From contig NZ_LMEW01000023.1 of NCBI RefSeq assembly GCF_001426525.1, forward strand, positions 124,001 through 188,000: a DNA stretch of 64,000 bases. Direction: 5' to 3'. This DNA is from Massilia sp. Root133 (GTDB lineage: Bacteria > Pseudomonadota > Gammaproteobacteria > Burkholderiales > Burkholderiaceae_D). The notes below the pieces were generated by a model. The model was not told the origin of the DNA and did no database searches. It saw nothing but the letters and a program-made list of their open reading frames with translations. This document shows, piece by piece, positions 26,619 through 35,876 of this stretch. Position 1 is the stretch's first letter, and each line of letters opens with the position of its first letter. A program made the position numbers and the translations under genes.

Positions 26619-27092
26619 ATGCCGATGCCTGCCCACTTCTCCACGATGAGCCTGCTGCAGCGCGTGCGCTGGGGTGCCGCGCTGGCCCTCGTCGCCGTCC
26701 TGCTGTGGGCCGCGCTCGCGCCCGTGCGCTACCCGACGCGCGAGCGCACGTTCGTGTTCCCGCGCGGCGCGGCCGTCCTGCGCGGGGAGCATGCCGGCCT
26801 GGTACCGGCCGAGGTGCAGCTGACGCTGGGCGTGCGCGACGTCCTGCTGCTGCACAACCGCGACATCGCGCCGCACGTGTTCGGCCAGGTGCTCGTGCTG
26901 CCGGGCCATGCGTTCCGCCTGCCGTTCGAGCAGGCCGGCGACTACGTGTACGCCTGCGACGCGGCGCCCGGCCATGCCGTCACGGTGCGCGTGGCGGATC
27001 ATCCCGATCCCGGCTGGGCGCGTCTCGGGTGGCGCCTGCGTGGGCTGGCCGAGGCCGTACGCACCTTGCCGATCGTCGCGCCGGACGACTGA
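26619..27092 (+). CDS. Membrane-anchored cupredoxin-like protein (hypothetical)
   Basis: A 157-residue protein with an N-terminal membrane anchor or signal (WGAALALVAVLLWAALAPV, ~18-36) and an exported beta-rich domain. NRDIAPHVFGQ and YVYACDAAPGHAVTV place His, Cys and His in the order and spacing used by type-1 copper sites of cupredoxins; the axial Met is not evident. ATGs at 26619 and 26646 are both possible starts and neither has a strong ribosome-binding site. It is divergent from the histidine kinase and is followed 53 bases later by the Lon-N gene. Function is unknown, and the copper assignment is an inference from the three ligands only. Confidence 0.6.
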   Translation: MPMPAHFSTMSLLQRVRWGAALALVAVLLWAALAPVRYPTRERTFVFPRGAAVLRGEHAGLVPAEVQLTLGVRDVLLLHNRDIAPHVFGQVLVLPGHAFRLPFEQAGDYVYACDAAPGHAVTVRVADHPDPGWARLGWRLRGLAEAVRTLPIVAPDD

Positions 27093-27145
27093 CGGGACGC
27101 GCAATCGTGCTCCGTCCCGCGCGGCGAATCTGTCATCATGCGCGC

Positions 27146-27763
27146 ATGGCCACGATCACGTTACCCCTGTTCCCGCTCAGTACGGTCCTGTTCCCGGATG
27201 GCGTGCTGCCGCTACAGATCTTTGAGGTACGCTACCTCGACATGATCAGCCATTGCCTGACGGAAGACGAGCCGTTCGGCGTCGTGCTGCTGACGCATGG
27301 CCAGGAAGTGCGCACCCCGCAGGGCCAGGAAAAGTTCGCGTCGGCGGGCACGCTGGCGTCCGTGCAGGACACGACGGCCTCCACGCCGGGCCTGCTGCAG
27401 GTGGTGTGCCGCGGCGGTGCGCGTTTCAATGTCCTGGAAAGCGAACGCCGCACGAACGGCCTGTGGATGGCCGAGGCGGAATTGCTGGACGACGATCACA
27501 TCGTGCGCATCCCGTCCGACCTGAAGGGCGCGGCCGATGCGCTCGACCGCGTGCTGGCGTCGCTGCACGACGTGCCGCAGAGCCGCTGGCCCGTGCAGCC
27601 GCCGTTCCGCCTGGACGATTGCGGCTGGGTCGCCAACCGCTGGTGCGAGCTGCTGCCGCTGCCCAATCACCAGAAGCAGAGCATGCTCATGCTGGACAAT
27701 CCGATGATCCGGCTGGAGCTGCTCCATGACGTGCTCGACGAGCACGGGTTGATTACTTCCTGA
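27146..27763 (+). CDS. Lon N-terminal (LON substrate-binding) domain protein
   Basis: A 205-residue protein opening TLPLFPLSTVLFPDGVLPLQ and IFEVRYLDMI, the hallmark of the Lon N-terminal domain (PF02190 type), without AAA or protease domains. Stand-alone LON-domain proteins are widespread in proteobacteria; they may act in substrate recognition, but their role is not established. The start at 27146 matches the family N-terminus (MATITLPLFPLS). The gene ends 145 bases before the convergent EF-hand gene, and repeat copy B fills that gap. Confidence 0.87.
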   Translation: MATITLPLFPLSTVLFPDGVLPLQIFEVRYLDMISHCLTEDEPFGVVLLTHGQEVRTPQGQEKFASAGTLASVQDTTASTPGLLQVVCRGGARFNVLESERRTNGLWMAEAELLDDDHIVRIPSDLKGAADALDRVLASLHDVPQSRWPVQPPFRLDDCGWVANRWCELLPLPNHQKQSMLMLDNPMIRLELLHDVLDEHGLITS

Positions 27764-27783
27764 TTGTTCACGCGTTATAAAAC

Positions 27784-27884
27784 GTCGTCGTTCCCGGACT
27801 GGCCGTCCGCCTCGGCGGGACCCCAATGTTGCGTGCACTGCGGCGACGCGTGCGAATTGGATCCCCGCCTGCGCGGGGATGACG
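27784..27884. repeat. Paired inverted-repeat element, copy B
   Basis: Right arm 27855-27884 (ATCCCCGC...GCGGGGAT hairpin then GACG) matches the family. The left arm begins with CGTCGTTCCC at 27784 but carries about 15 extra bases before CTCGGCGGGACCCCAATG. It lies between the convergent Lon-N and EF-hand genes. Confidence 0.7.
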
Positions 27885-27907
27885 CTGGGTAAGGTGCGCA
27901 GTGATTC

Positions 27908-28519
27908 TCAGGCCGCGATGCTGACGGCGCTGCTGGTCGAGGACGTGTCGCTGTCGTCCGAATACGCCTTCAACAATTGCAGCGCATGGGCGAATGCGCG
28001 CATCGGATCGCGCTCGTCGTGCGGTTTGGCCGCCTGGCCGCTGTCCGATTCGCTGGCCTGCTTCGTCTCGTACGCCGCCTGTTCCTGGGCGCTGACGGTG
28101 CCGTCGCCGTTGGTGTCGGCCGGCTCGGTCGTGCTGGTGGTGCTGCTGCTCGTGCTGTCGGCCGCGCCGCCCGCACCGCCCGCGCCGCCTGCACCGCCCG
28201 GCGGCGGACCGGGCGGGGGACCGTCCGGCCGCGTGCCGCCGCCGTTCACGCGCGCCGCGTCGAACTGGGCGTTGAGCTGGTCGGACAGCTTCGTCATCGC
28301 ATCCGTGAGCTCGCTCCTGGTGACCTTGCCGTCGCCATCGCCGTCGAGGGCGCTGAAGGCGTCGTCGATGTCGCCCGACTGCATGCCGCCGCCATCGTCC
28401 GTCGCCGAGAGCGCGCTCTGCAGGTCGGTCTTCTCGATATAGCCCTGCTTCTTCGTATCGAGTTTGGAAAAGACGGAATCGGCCCACGTCGACAGGCCAC
28501 CGCTGATGCTCGCTACCAT
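27908..28519 (-). CDS. EF-hand calcium-binding domain protein
   Basis: A 203-residue protein without a signal peptide. Two canonical 12-residue calcium loops, DGDGDGKVTRSE (~59-70) and DTNGDGTVSAQE (~137-148), are paired with a degenerate hand (DTKKQGYIEKTD, ~21-32). A Gly/Pro-rich linker (GPPPGPPPGGAGGAGGAGGA) followed by a Ser/Thr-rich stretch separates the two halves. The N-terminus (MVASISGGLSTWADSVFSKL) resembles family members annotated only as EF-hand proteins in betaproteobacteria. Calcium binding is likely, partners are unknown. It is a single gene convergent with the Lon-N gene. Confidence 0.82.
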   Translation of the reverse strand: MVASISGGLSTWADSVFSKLDTKKQGYIEKTDLQSALSATDDGGGMQSGDIDDAFSALDGDGDGKVTRSELTDAMTKLSDQLNAQFDAARVNGGGTRPDGPPPGPPPGGAGGAGGAGGAADSTSSSTTSTTEPADTNGDGTVSAQEQAAYETKQASESDSGQAAKPHDERDPMRAFAHALQLLKAYSDDSDTSSTSSAVSIAA

Positions 28520-28806
28520 GCTGGAATCCTTTATTTGATGAACTATTTATTCAAAGAATTATCGGTCCGGCAAGCGATTTAAGGCTGTAAAGGCGCGTAA
28601 AGGTAGGTAAAAACACGGATTTCATATACAGGGGGTACGATTTGAGGTAACCTTGAGCGCGATTTAGATTCTCTACGTCAGCCTAAGCCGCCGCTCCCGG
28701 CCAAGCCCGCGCGAGGCGCGTCCCGTCATCCCGGTTTACCCGCGTTGGCCCAGCCAGGGCAGCAGCCCGGCCGTAGAACGCAACGATTCATTGCCCGAAA
28801 GAAAAC

Positions 28807-30258
28807 ATGTCTGAAACACCGACCACTATTGAAGCTGGCGGCGCGCCGACCGTGCGCTTCGCCGATTTCGGCCTCGCGCCTGAGATCCAGCGTGCGCTGT
28901 CGGACCAGGGCTATGTCCATCCGACCCCGATCCAGGCCCAGGCGATCCCCATCGTCCTGCAGGGCCGCGACGTCATGGGCGCGGCCCAGACCGGCACCGG
29001 CAAGACGGCGAGCTTCTCGCTGCCGATCATCCAGCTGCTGCTGCCGCATGCCAACACGAGCATGTCGCCCGCGCGCCATGCCGTGCGCGCCCTCGTGCTG
29101 ACGCCGACGCGCGAACTGGCGATCCAGGTTGCCGAGAACGTCAAGGCCTATGCCCAGCACACGCCGCTGCGCTCCACCGTCGTCTTCGGCGGCATGGACA
29201 TGAAGCCGCAGACCGAGATCCTGCGCCGCGGCGTCGAGATCGTCATCGCCACGCCGGGCCGCCTGCTCGACCACGTGGAGCAGAAGAACATCAGCCTGGG
29301 CCAGGTGCAGATGCTCGTGATGGACGAAGCCGACCGCATGCTCGACATGGGCTTCCTGCCCGACCTGCAGCGCATCATCAACCTGCTGCCGAAGAAGCGC
29401 CAGAACCTGATGTTCTCGGCCACGTTCTCGCCGGAGATCAAGAAGCTGGCGTCCAGCTTCCTGAACGACCCGCTGACGATCGAAGTCGCGCGCAGCAACG
29501 CCACCAACACCTCGATCACGCAGGTGCTGTACAAGGTCGACGAAGAGCAGAAGCGCAACGTCGTCGAGCACCTGATCCGCGCGCGCGACCTGAAGCAGGT
29601 CCTCGTGTTCTCGAACACCAAGATCGGCGCCTCGCGCCTGGCGCGTTACCTCGAGCAGGCCGGCATCAAGGCCTCCGCCATTCACGGCGACAAGACGCAA
29701 CAGGAACGCATCGCCGCGCTGGATGCGTTCAAGAACGGCGACATCGACGTGCTCGTCGCGACCGACGTCGCGGCGCGCGGCCTCGACATCACCGACCTGC
29801 CGTGCGTGATCAACTACGACCTGCCGTACAACGCCGAGGACTACGTGCACCGCATCGGCCGCACTGGCCGCGCCGGCGCCACGGGCGATGCGCTGTCCGT
29901 GTATTCGGACAAGGACGAGCGCCTGCTGGCGGACATCGAGAAGCTGATCAAGCAGACCATCACCCGCGGCGAACTGACGGGCTTCATGCCGTCGCGCGGC
30001 GGCGAGCGCGGCGAGCGCCCGGTCGAGCGCCGCGGCGGCCGCCGCGAGACGGACAGCCCGCGTCCCGAGCGCACGGAACGTCCCGACCGCGGTCCGCGCA
30101 ACTACGGCGCGCCGCGCCGCGACAAGATCGATCCGTGGTTCCTCAAGCCGTACGAACCGTCGGCAGCCCCGCGCAAGGAAGCGCCCGCGGCACCGGCTGC
30201 ATCGGGCAAGCCGAAGCCCAAGCTGGCGGCGCTGCTGGGCGGACTCCCGAAGCAGTAA
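28807..30258 (+). CDS. rhlE: DEAD-box ATP-dependent RNA helicase RhlE
   Basis: A 483-residue helicase that remodels RNA, typically in ribosome assembly or mRNA decay. It shows the Q motif (GYVHPTPIQAQAIP), Walker A AQTGTGKT, PTRELA, TPGR, DEAD as VMDEADRMLD, SAT, the C-domain TDVAARGLD and HRIGRTGR. The C-terminal ~90 residues are a basic Arg/Gly/Glu-rich tail (RGGERGERPVERRGGRRE), as in RhlE proteins. Upstream lie 287 AT-rich bases with no gene, probably a long regulatory leader. Repeat copy C follows 9 bases after the stop. Confidence 0.94.
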   Translation: MSETPTTIEAGGAPTVRFADFGLAPEIQRALSDQGYVHPTPIQAQAIPIVLQGRDVMGAAQTGTGKTASFSLPIIQLLLPHANTSMSPARHAVRALVLTPTRELAIQVAENVKAYAQHTPLRSTVVFGGMDMKPQTEILRRGVEIVIATPGRLLDHVEQKNISLGQVQMLVMDEADRMLDMGFLPDLQRIINLLPKKRQNLMFSATFSPEIKKLASSFLNDPLTIEVARSNATNTSITQVLYKVDEEQKRNVVEHLIRARDLKQVLVFSNTKIGASRLARYLEQAGIKASAIHGDKTQQERIAALDAFKNGDIDVLVATDVAARGLDITDLPCVINYDLPYNAEDYVHRIGRTGRAGATGDALSVYSDKDERLLADIEKLIKQTITRGELTGFMPSRGGERGERPVERRGGRRETDSPRPERTERPDRGPRNYGAPRRDKIDPWFLKPYEPSAAPRKEAPAAPAASGKPKPKLAALLGGLPKQ

Positions 30259-30267
30259 GCTCCCTTA

Positions 30268-30352
30268 CGTCGTCCCCGCGAAGGCGGGGATCCAAGTTCG
30301 ACGCGTTACGACACCGCATGCAACATTGGGCCCCCGCCTGCGCGGGGGCGAC
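30268..30352. repeat. Paired inverted-repeat element, copy C
   Basis: Left arm 30268-30295 (CGTCGTCCCCGCGAAGGCGG core) and right arm 30325-30352, reverse complements of each other with each arm a hairpin. It fills the whole gap between the convergent rhlE and LOV-kinase genes. Confidence 0.85.
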
Positions 30353-30357
30353 GGTAA

Positions 30358-32040
30358 TTAGACTTCCTTTCCCAGCGCCGCCTCCACCCGCTCCAGCAGA
30401 TCGCCATGCTTGTACGGCTTGGCGAGGATATTCAGCCGCTGGCCCTGCCCGCGTCCCGGCAGTTCGTCCATGTAGCCCGTCGTGACGAGCACCTGCAGGC
30501 GCGGGCGCAGCCGGCGCGCTTCGTCGACCAGCTGCAGGCCGTTCATCCCGCCCGGCATGATCACGTCCGTGAACAGCAGGTCCACCCGCGCGCCTTCGCG
30601 CAGCAGGTCCAGCGCCTGTTCGCCGCTGGCGGCCGCCAGCACCGCGTAGCCGGCCATGCCCAGCACGCTCTCCGCCAGTTCGCGCACGTCGTCGTTGTCT
30701 TCCACCACGAGCACGCTGGGCCGGCTGCCCGCCATGGCGTCCGTTTCCGGTGTCGTCGCGTCGAGCTCCGGACCCGCGCCGCCGGCACCGTCCTGGCCAT
30801 TGTCGGCCACGGGGAAGATCATGCGCACCGTCGTGCCTTCGCCCGGCTTGCTGTCGATTTCCAGGCGGCCGTGCGACTGCTGCACGAAGCCGTGCACCAT
30901 CGCCAGGCCGAGCCCCGTGCCCGGTCCCTTGGTCGTGAAGAAGGGCTCGGTCGCGCGCTGCAGGACTTCGGGCGGCATGCCGGTGCCCTTGTCGACCACG
31001 CACAGGTCGACATGGGAGATGCGCTCCTCGCTACGCACGATGGCGGTGCCGACCGTCACCTGGCCGCCGTCCGGCATGGCATCGCGCGCGTTGATCAGCA
31101 CGTTCAGCAGGGCCATCTCCAGGTGCGTCGGATCGAGGTAGCACAGCGGCAGGCCCGGACGCAGGTCGAGGCGCAGGTCGACCTTCTCGCCCAGCGTGCG
31201 CACGAGCATCTCGGAAAATTCCACGACGAGGGTGTTGATGTTGATGGCCTTGGGTTCCAGCCGCTGCTTGCGCGCGAACGTCAGCAGCTGCTGGGTGAGC
31301 TTGCCGGCCCGCATGGCCGCGCGCTGCGCCCGTTCCAGTGCGGTGCGCGCCATGTCCGGCTTGTCGAGGCTGATCAGCGCGACTTCCAGGTTGCCGTTGA
31401 TGACTTGCAGCAGGTTGTTGAAGTCGTGCGCCATGCCGGCCGTCAGCTGGCCGATCGCTTCCATCTTCTGCGCCTGCAGGTGCGATTCCTGGCTCGTGCG
31501 GCGCTCCGTGACGTCCATCTGCGACGCGAAGAAATACAGCAGCTGGCCGTCCTGGTCGAAGATCGGGCCGATGAACAGGGCGTTCCAGAACGGCGTGCCG
31601 TCGGCCTTGTAGTTCAGGATGTCGACGGCGACGGCGCGCTGCTCGGCGACCGCCTTGCGCACCTCGTCCACCGTGCTGCGATCCGTCTGCGGGCCCTGCA
31701 GGAGGCGGCAGTTGCGGCCAACGACGTCGTCTTCCTTGTACTGCGTGAGGTCGAGGAAGGCGCCATTGCAGAACACGATCGGGTTATCGGGCTGGCGCGG
31801 ATCCGTGATGACCATCGGCATGCGCGTCATCTCGACGGCGGCGAAGAAGATGTTGCCGCGGTCCTGCAAGCCATCGCGGTCGATGTACGTGGCCTGCCAG
31901 TGGTTGACGCCGGGGCTGCCCATGGGCTCGTAGGCATTGCCCTCGATCTCGCCGTCGGCGCGCACGCCATAGCTCTGGCCACCGCCCTGCACCTCGACGT
32001 TCCTGTTGCGCGTTTGTTCTTTTTTCGGACCGACGACCAT
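30358..32040 (-). CDS. LOV-domain blue-light sensor histidine kinase with receiver domain
   Basis: A 560-residue soluble hybrid kinase. Residues ~60-180 form a LOV/PAS domain: NGAFLDLTQYKEDDVVGRNC then RLLQG contains the photoactive Cys111 in the signature GRNCRLLQG, and NYKADGTPFWNALFIGPI holds the FMN-contacting Asn residues. The kinase follows: phospho-acceptor His in TAGMAHDFNNLLQ (~205), N-box LINARDAM, DKGTGMPP, GPGTGLGLAMVHG. A C-terminal receiver (SVLVVEDNDDVREL, LLFTDVIMPGG with the phospho-Asp) completes it. Light would form a flavin-Cys adduct and alter kinase activity. The start at 32040 has AGGGAAAT upstream. It ends next to repeat copy C and starts 92 bases after the O-polysaccharide operon. 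Confidence 0.93.
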   Translation of the reverse strand: MVVGPKKEQTRNRNVEVQGGGQSYGVRADGEIEGNAYEPMGSPGVNHWQATYIDRDGLQDRGNIFFAAVEMTRMPMVITDPRQPDNPIVFCNGAFLDLTQYKEDDVVGRNCRLLQGPQTDRSTVDEVRKAVAEQRAVAVDILNYKADGTPFWNALFIGPIFDQDGQLLYFFASQMDVTERRTSQESHLQAQKMEAIGQLTAGMAHDFNNLLQVINGNLEVALISLDKPDMARTALERAQRAAMRAGKLTQQLLTFARKQRLEPKAININTLVVEFSEMLVRTLGEKVDLRLDLRPGLPLCYLDPTHLEMALLNVLINARDAMPDGGQVTVGTAIVRSEERISHVDLCVVDKGTGMPPEVLQRATEPFFTTKGPGTGLGLAMVHGFVQQSHGRLEIDSKPGEGTTVRMIFPVADNGQDGAGGAGPELDATTPETDAMAGSRPSVLVVEDNDDVRELAESVLGMAGYAVLAAASGEQALDLLREGARVDLLFTDVIMPGGMNGLQLVDEARRLRPRLQVLVTTGYMDELPGRGQGQRLNILAKPYKHGDLLERVEAALGKEV

Positions 32041-32132
32041 ACGATTTCCCTGGACATGAAGGCTTGCGAAGCCTTCATTCTGGCGGGGCGGCGGTCGGTG
32101 CTCTGTACGTGCGCGCACAGAGCACCTCGGCG

Positions 32133-35100
32133 TCAGGCGGCCGGTGCGGACAGCAGCGCCAGTAGCGCCTGCGCCTGTTCCCGCCAGGTCATCCACGTCA
32201 TGCCCTGCGACGCCGGATGGCGCCCCTCGGCATGCAGCGCGAGCCAGACGCGCACCGCGTCGGCCAGCGCCGCGCCGTCCAGGCCCGAGAAGTAATACGC
32301 ATGCTCGCCCGCCACTTCGCGGAACACGGGCAGGTCGCGCGCCAGCAGCGGCAGGCCGTGGTGCGCCGCCTCGATCAGTGGCAGGCCGAAGCCTTCGCCC
32401 TCGCTGGGGAACAGCAGGCAGGTGCTGGCCAGGTAGACTTGCTGCAGCGTGTCGTCGTCGATGCCGTCCAGCCACAGCAGGCGGCGGCCCAGTTCCGGAC
32501 TGCCGCGCAGGCGTTCCATGATGCGGGGCAGCGTGCGGCGGTCGGCGTCGGCCAGCGGCTTCCAGCCTTCGCGGCCCACGATCACGAGGTTCACGTCCAC
32601 CCCCGCGGCCCACAGCTGCTCGAAGGCCTCGATGGCCTGCAGGTGGCCCTTGCGCGGCTCGATCGTGCCCACCATCAGGAAGCTCGGGCGCGCTGCGACT
32701 TGCTCCGCGACTGACGATTGCACCGCGTCGTGCGGCTTTTCCAGTTCCAGGTCGGCGCCCAGGTGCAGCGCCGTCAGCAGCTGGCCTGGCCGGCGCGCCG
32801 CGTCGCGCGTCGCCAGCCATTGGGCGAGGTCGTCGCACACCGCGTGCGAGATGCAGACCAGGCGGTCCGCCTCGCCGGCCACGCAGTCGAGGAATGCCGC
32901 GTGCGTGACGTCGGCATGGGGCGGGAAGAATTCCGGCCGCAGCACGGGCAGCAGGTCGTACACCGTGAAGTTGATGGAGACGCCGCGCGCGCGCCAGGCG
33001 GCGTACAGACCGCTGCGCGCGGCCGTCATCGCGGCATGCGGCGAATGGTCGGCGCAGTAATAGATGTCGCCGGCCAGCACGTCCACCACGGGGTCCGGGC
33101 CCTGCAGCACCTGGTCGATGCCGAGCAGGCGCGCCGCGTAGTTGCGCGCGTAGCGGTATTGCGGGTGGCCGCCCGTTTCGTCGAGGTACACCGGTTCGAC
33201 GCGCCAGCCGATCGCGCGCATCCTGAGCAGTTCCTGCAGCTGGTTGCGCACGACGCGCTCGATGCCCGTCTTGAGGTCGTGGCGCGCGATCGTCGTCACG
33301 TCCAGCAGCAGCTGGCGCGGCTGCAGCGGGTCGGGCGCGCGCGCGATGCAGCGCGCGAGACGCTGCAGCAGGGCGTCGTCGTCGTCGAGGCCGGGCGTCG
33401 CCAGCAGCGCGCGCAGCAACGCGGGACGGCCGTGCCGCTGTTTCTGCGCATCGCGCGCGAGGGCCGCCTTGTACATCAGGCCCACGCGTTCCGGGCTGTT
33501 GCGCGTGCCCATCAGCGCGAAGCCGGCGGCGCCCAGCGCGAGGCGGCGCGCGTCGTCGGCGCGCAGCGTTTCCAGCGCGGCGACGAGCGCGTGTTGTTCA
33601 AACACGTCCGGCAGCATCCACACGGCGTCGTGCGGGAATTCCGCCATTGCGCCGTTGGCGTTGATGATCACGGGCAGGCCGTAGATCATGCAGTCGAGGA
33701 CCGTGCCCGACGTCTCGCCGCGCGAGCTGGTGCGCAGCTGCACGCCGAGGTCGGCGGCCTGCAGCCAGCGGAAATAATCGTCGTCCGACGTCCAGCCGGA
33801 GATGCGCACGCGTTCGCCCGCATGGGCGGCGGCGATGGTGTCCGTCATCTGGCGGCCGTAGTCGCCGCCGTGGTTGGCGCCGACGAACACGAGGTGGCAG
33901 CGGGTGTCGCCGTGCAGGCTGGAAGCGAGCCAGGCCTGCAGCAGTTCCAGGCAGTGCTTGGTGGGCGCGACGAAGCCGAAGTTACAGACGACGAAGGCGT
34001 CGTCCGCGATGCCGAGCGCGCGCCGCGCCCGCATGCGGTCATTCTCGGCCGGGACCGCGCGGGGCAGCTGCGCCGGGCTCCAGTCGGCGCCGGCCTCCGG
34101 GCCGTACCACTCGCGCGCGAGCTGGCGCGCGTAGTCGGAGTGGACGATCACGTGCGACGCGTCCTGCAGGATCTCCAGGTTGCACGGGTAGTCCTGCTTG
34201 GCGCGTTCGAGGCCGTCCGGCCCCATGCTGGCCTGCACGGCCGCGTAGCCGTGCGAGTGGAGCAGGCTGCGCGTCCACACGTCCGGCATCGCGCCCGTGA
34301 CCTGCTCGTACGAGAGCATCCCGCTCAGGAAGAAGTCGTGCAGGACGACGACGCCCGGATGGCGCTGCAGCAGCGGCATCATGTGGCTGTGGAACGGGCT
34401 GTTGCCGAACTGGTAGACGATGTGCCGGTAGCGGTCCGGATGCGCGTCGAGCCATGCGAGCGGATGCCGCGGCAGGTGCGCGAGTTCCGGCGGCAGCGTC
34501 ACCTCCGCCTGGTGCACGATCAGTTCCACGTCGAAGTGGGGCAGCAGCGTGGGCAGCACGCGCACGGCGTAGTCGGCGACGCCGGTGCGCTCCGGCGGCA
34601 GCGGCGACAGGAAGGCGATGCGCGGCTTGGCGTGCGTGTCCGGTGCCGGCGCCGGCGCGGCCGCATGCGCTTCCAGCGCGGCGATCGCGCGGCGGGCGCT
34701 GTGGTCCCAGCTGAACTTGCGCGCCTGGACGGCGCCGTGCTCGCGCAGGCGCGCCTGCAGCGCCGGATCGTCGAGCACCTGGCGGATGCGCGCCGCGATG
34801 GCGGCCGGATCGCGCGGGTCGAACAGCGCTTCGGGGTTGCCGATCACTTCCGGGACGCTGGTGCTGTCGGCGCCGATCACGAGCGCGCCGCACGCCATCG
34901 CTTCCAGCGCGGGCAGGCCGAAGCCTTCGTGCAGCGACGGGAACACGAACAGCGCGGCGCCGCGGTACAGGTCGATCAGGTCGGCGTCGCTCACGTAACC
35001 CGTCAGGACCATCTCGTCCGGCGCGAGGCCGTGGCGGCGCGCGAGGTCGCGCAGGCGCTGGCGCTCGCCGTCGTTGATCTTGCCGGCGATGAGCAGCTGG

Positions 35101-35876
35101 TGCGCGGCGCGCTGCATGGGCGGCAGCATGCCGTAGGCGGCGACGAGGCCGTCGATGTTCTTGCGCGCGTCGAAGCCGCCGGGCGCGCACATCAGGTAGG
35201 CGCGGCGGATGCCGAAGCGCGTGCGCAGCGCGGCCGCGTGCGCGGCGTCGAGCGCGGCGGGGCAAAACGTCTCGTCCACGGCCGTCGAGATCGAGACGAC
35301 GCGCGCCGGATCGAGGCCCAGCGCGTCGATGGCTTCCTGGCGCGAGTAATCGGAAATCGCCAGCAGCAGGCCGGCCTGGCGCAGCGAGGCGATCTTGCGC
35401 TCGTAATAGTGGCGCTGTTCCGGCTGGCCCAGGTATTTGTCCGGGTTCAGGAACGGGATCAGGTCGTACAGGACGGCCGCGGTGGACGCGCCGTCCGCCA
35501 GGCGGCCGATCGAGACGACGGCATCGTCCACATAGCCTTCGAACAGGCTCGTGACGAGCACGGCGTCCGGGCGCAGCTGGGCGATCGCGTGTTCGCGCAG
35601 CAGCTCGGACGCGCGCGCGCGCGGGCCGTTGTGCGGATGCGATTCGGCCGTCGGGCCGACGATGTCGAACACGCAGATGCGCTCCGGCGGCACGAGGCCG
35701 GCGAACGCCTGGCGGATGTCGTCGATGGCGTTGCCCAGGGCGGCGTTCAGCACGAGCCAGACCTCGTGGCTGCCGGCATTGCGCGCCACGCCCAGCGCCA
35801 GCGCGAGCGAATAGCGGCCGATGCCGCGGTAGCGGCTTTCGGACTGGGCGCCCTGGAGATCAATGACGATCCGCAT
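32133..35876 (-). CDS. Three-module GT4-type glycosyltransferase (WbdA-like O-polysaccharide polymerase)
   Basis: A 1247-residue cytoplasmic enzyme with three GT-B units. Module 1 (~1-385) opens MRIVIDLQGAQSESRYRGIG and has FVFPSLHEGFGLPALEAMAC. Module 2 (~400-790) opens IAFLSPLPPERTGVADYAVR and has VQLRTSSRGETSGTVLDCMI. Module 3 (~860-1240) has LFPSEGEGFGLPLIEAAHHG. The E-x7-E-like donor motifs differ between modules, so each probably adds a different linkage. The opening sequence and layout resemble WbdA, the multidomain mannosyltransferase of E. coli O8/O9a. The upstream methyltransferase gene overlaps its start by 17 bases. Sugar identity (mannose or other) cannot be told from sequence. 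Confidence 0.87.
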   Translation of the reverse strand: MRIVIDLQGAQSESRYRGIGRYSLALALGVARNAGSHEVWLVLNAALGNAIDDIRQAFAGLVPPERICVFDIVGPTAESHPHNGPRARASELLREHAIAQLRPDAVLVTSLFEGYVDDAVVSIGRLADGASTAAVLYDLIPFLNPDKYLGQPEQRHYYERKIASLRQAGLLLAISDYSRQEAIDALGLDPARVVSISTAVDETFCPAALDAAHAAALRTRFGIRRAYLMCAPGGFDARKNIDGLVAAYGMLPPMQRAAHQLLIAGKINDGERQRLRDLARRHGLAPDEMVLTGYVSDADLIDLYRGAALFVFPSLHEGFGLPALEAMACGALVIGADSTSVPEVIGNPEALFDPRDPAAIAARIRQVLDDPALQARLREHGAVQARKFSWDHSARRAIAALEAHAAAPAPAPDTHAKPRIAFLSPLPPERTGVADYAVRVLPTLLPHFDVELIVHQAEVTLPPELAHLPRHPLAWLDAHPDRYRHIVYQFGNSPFHSHMMPLLQRHPGVVVLHDFFLSGMLSYEQVTGAMPDVWTRSLLHSHGYAAVQASMGPDGLERAKQDYPCNLEILQDASHVIVHSDYARQLAREWYGPEAGADWSPAQLPRAVPAENDRMRARRALGIADDAFVVCNFGFVAPTKHCLELLQAWLASSLHGDTRCHLVFVGANHGGDYGRQMTDTIAAAHAGERVRISGWTSDDDYFRWLQAADLGVQLRTSSRGETSGTVLDCMIYGLPVIINANGAMAEFPHDAVWMLPDVFEQHALVAALETLRADDARRLALGAAGFALMGTRNSPERVGLMYKAALARDAQKQRHGRPALLRALLATPGLDDDDALLQRLARCIARAPDPLQPRQLLLDVTTIARHDLKTGIERVVRNQLQELLRMRAIGWRVEPVYLDETGGHPQYRYARNYAARLLGIDQVLQGPDPVVDVLAGDIYYCADHSPHAAMTAARSGLYAAWRARGVSINFTVYDLLPVLRPEFFPPHADVTHAAFLDCVAGEADRLVCISHAVCDDLAQWLATRDAARRPGQLLTALHLGADLELEKPHDAVQSSVAEQVAARPSFLMVGTIEPRKGHLQAIEAFEQLWAAGVDVNLVIVGREGWKPLADADRRTLPRIMERLRGSPELGRRLLWLDGIDDDTLQQVYLASTCLLFPSEGEGFGLPLIEAAHHGLPLLARDLPVFREVAGEHAYYFSGLDGAALADAVRVWLALHAEGRHPASQGMTWMTWREQAQALLALLSAPAA

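Noticed and set aside
24188..27763. A 1191-residue plus-strand frame across the histidine kinase
   Set aside because: Only the last 205 codons (from 27146) are a real gene, the Lon-N protein; the rest is antisense to the kinase.
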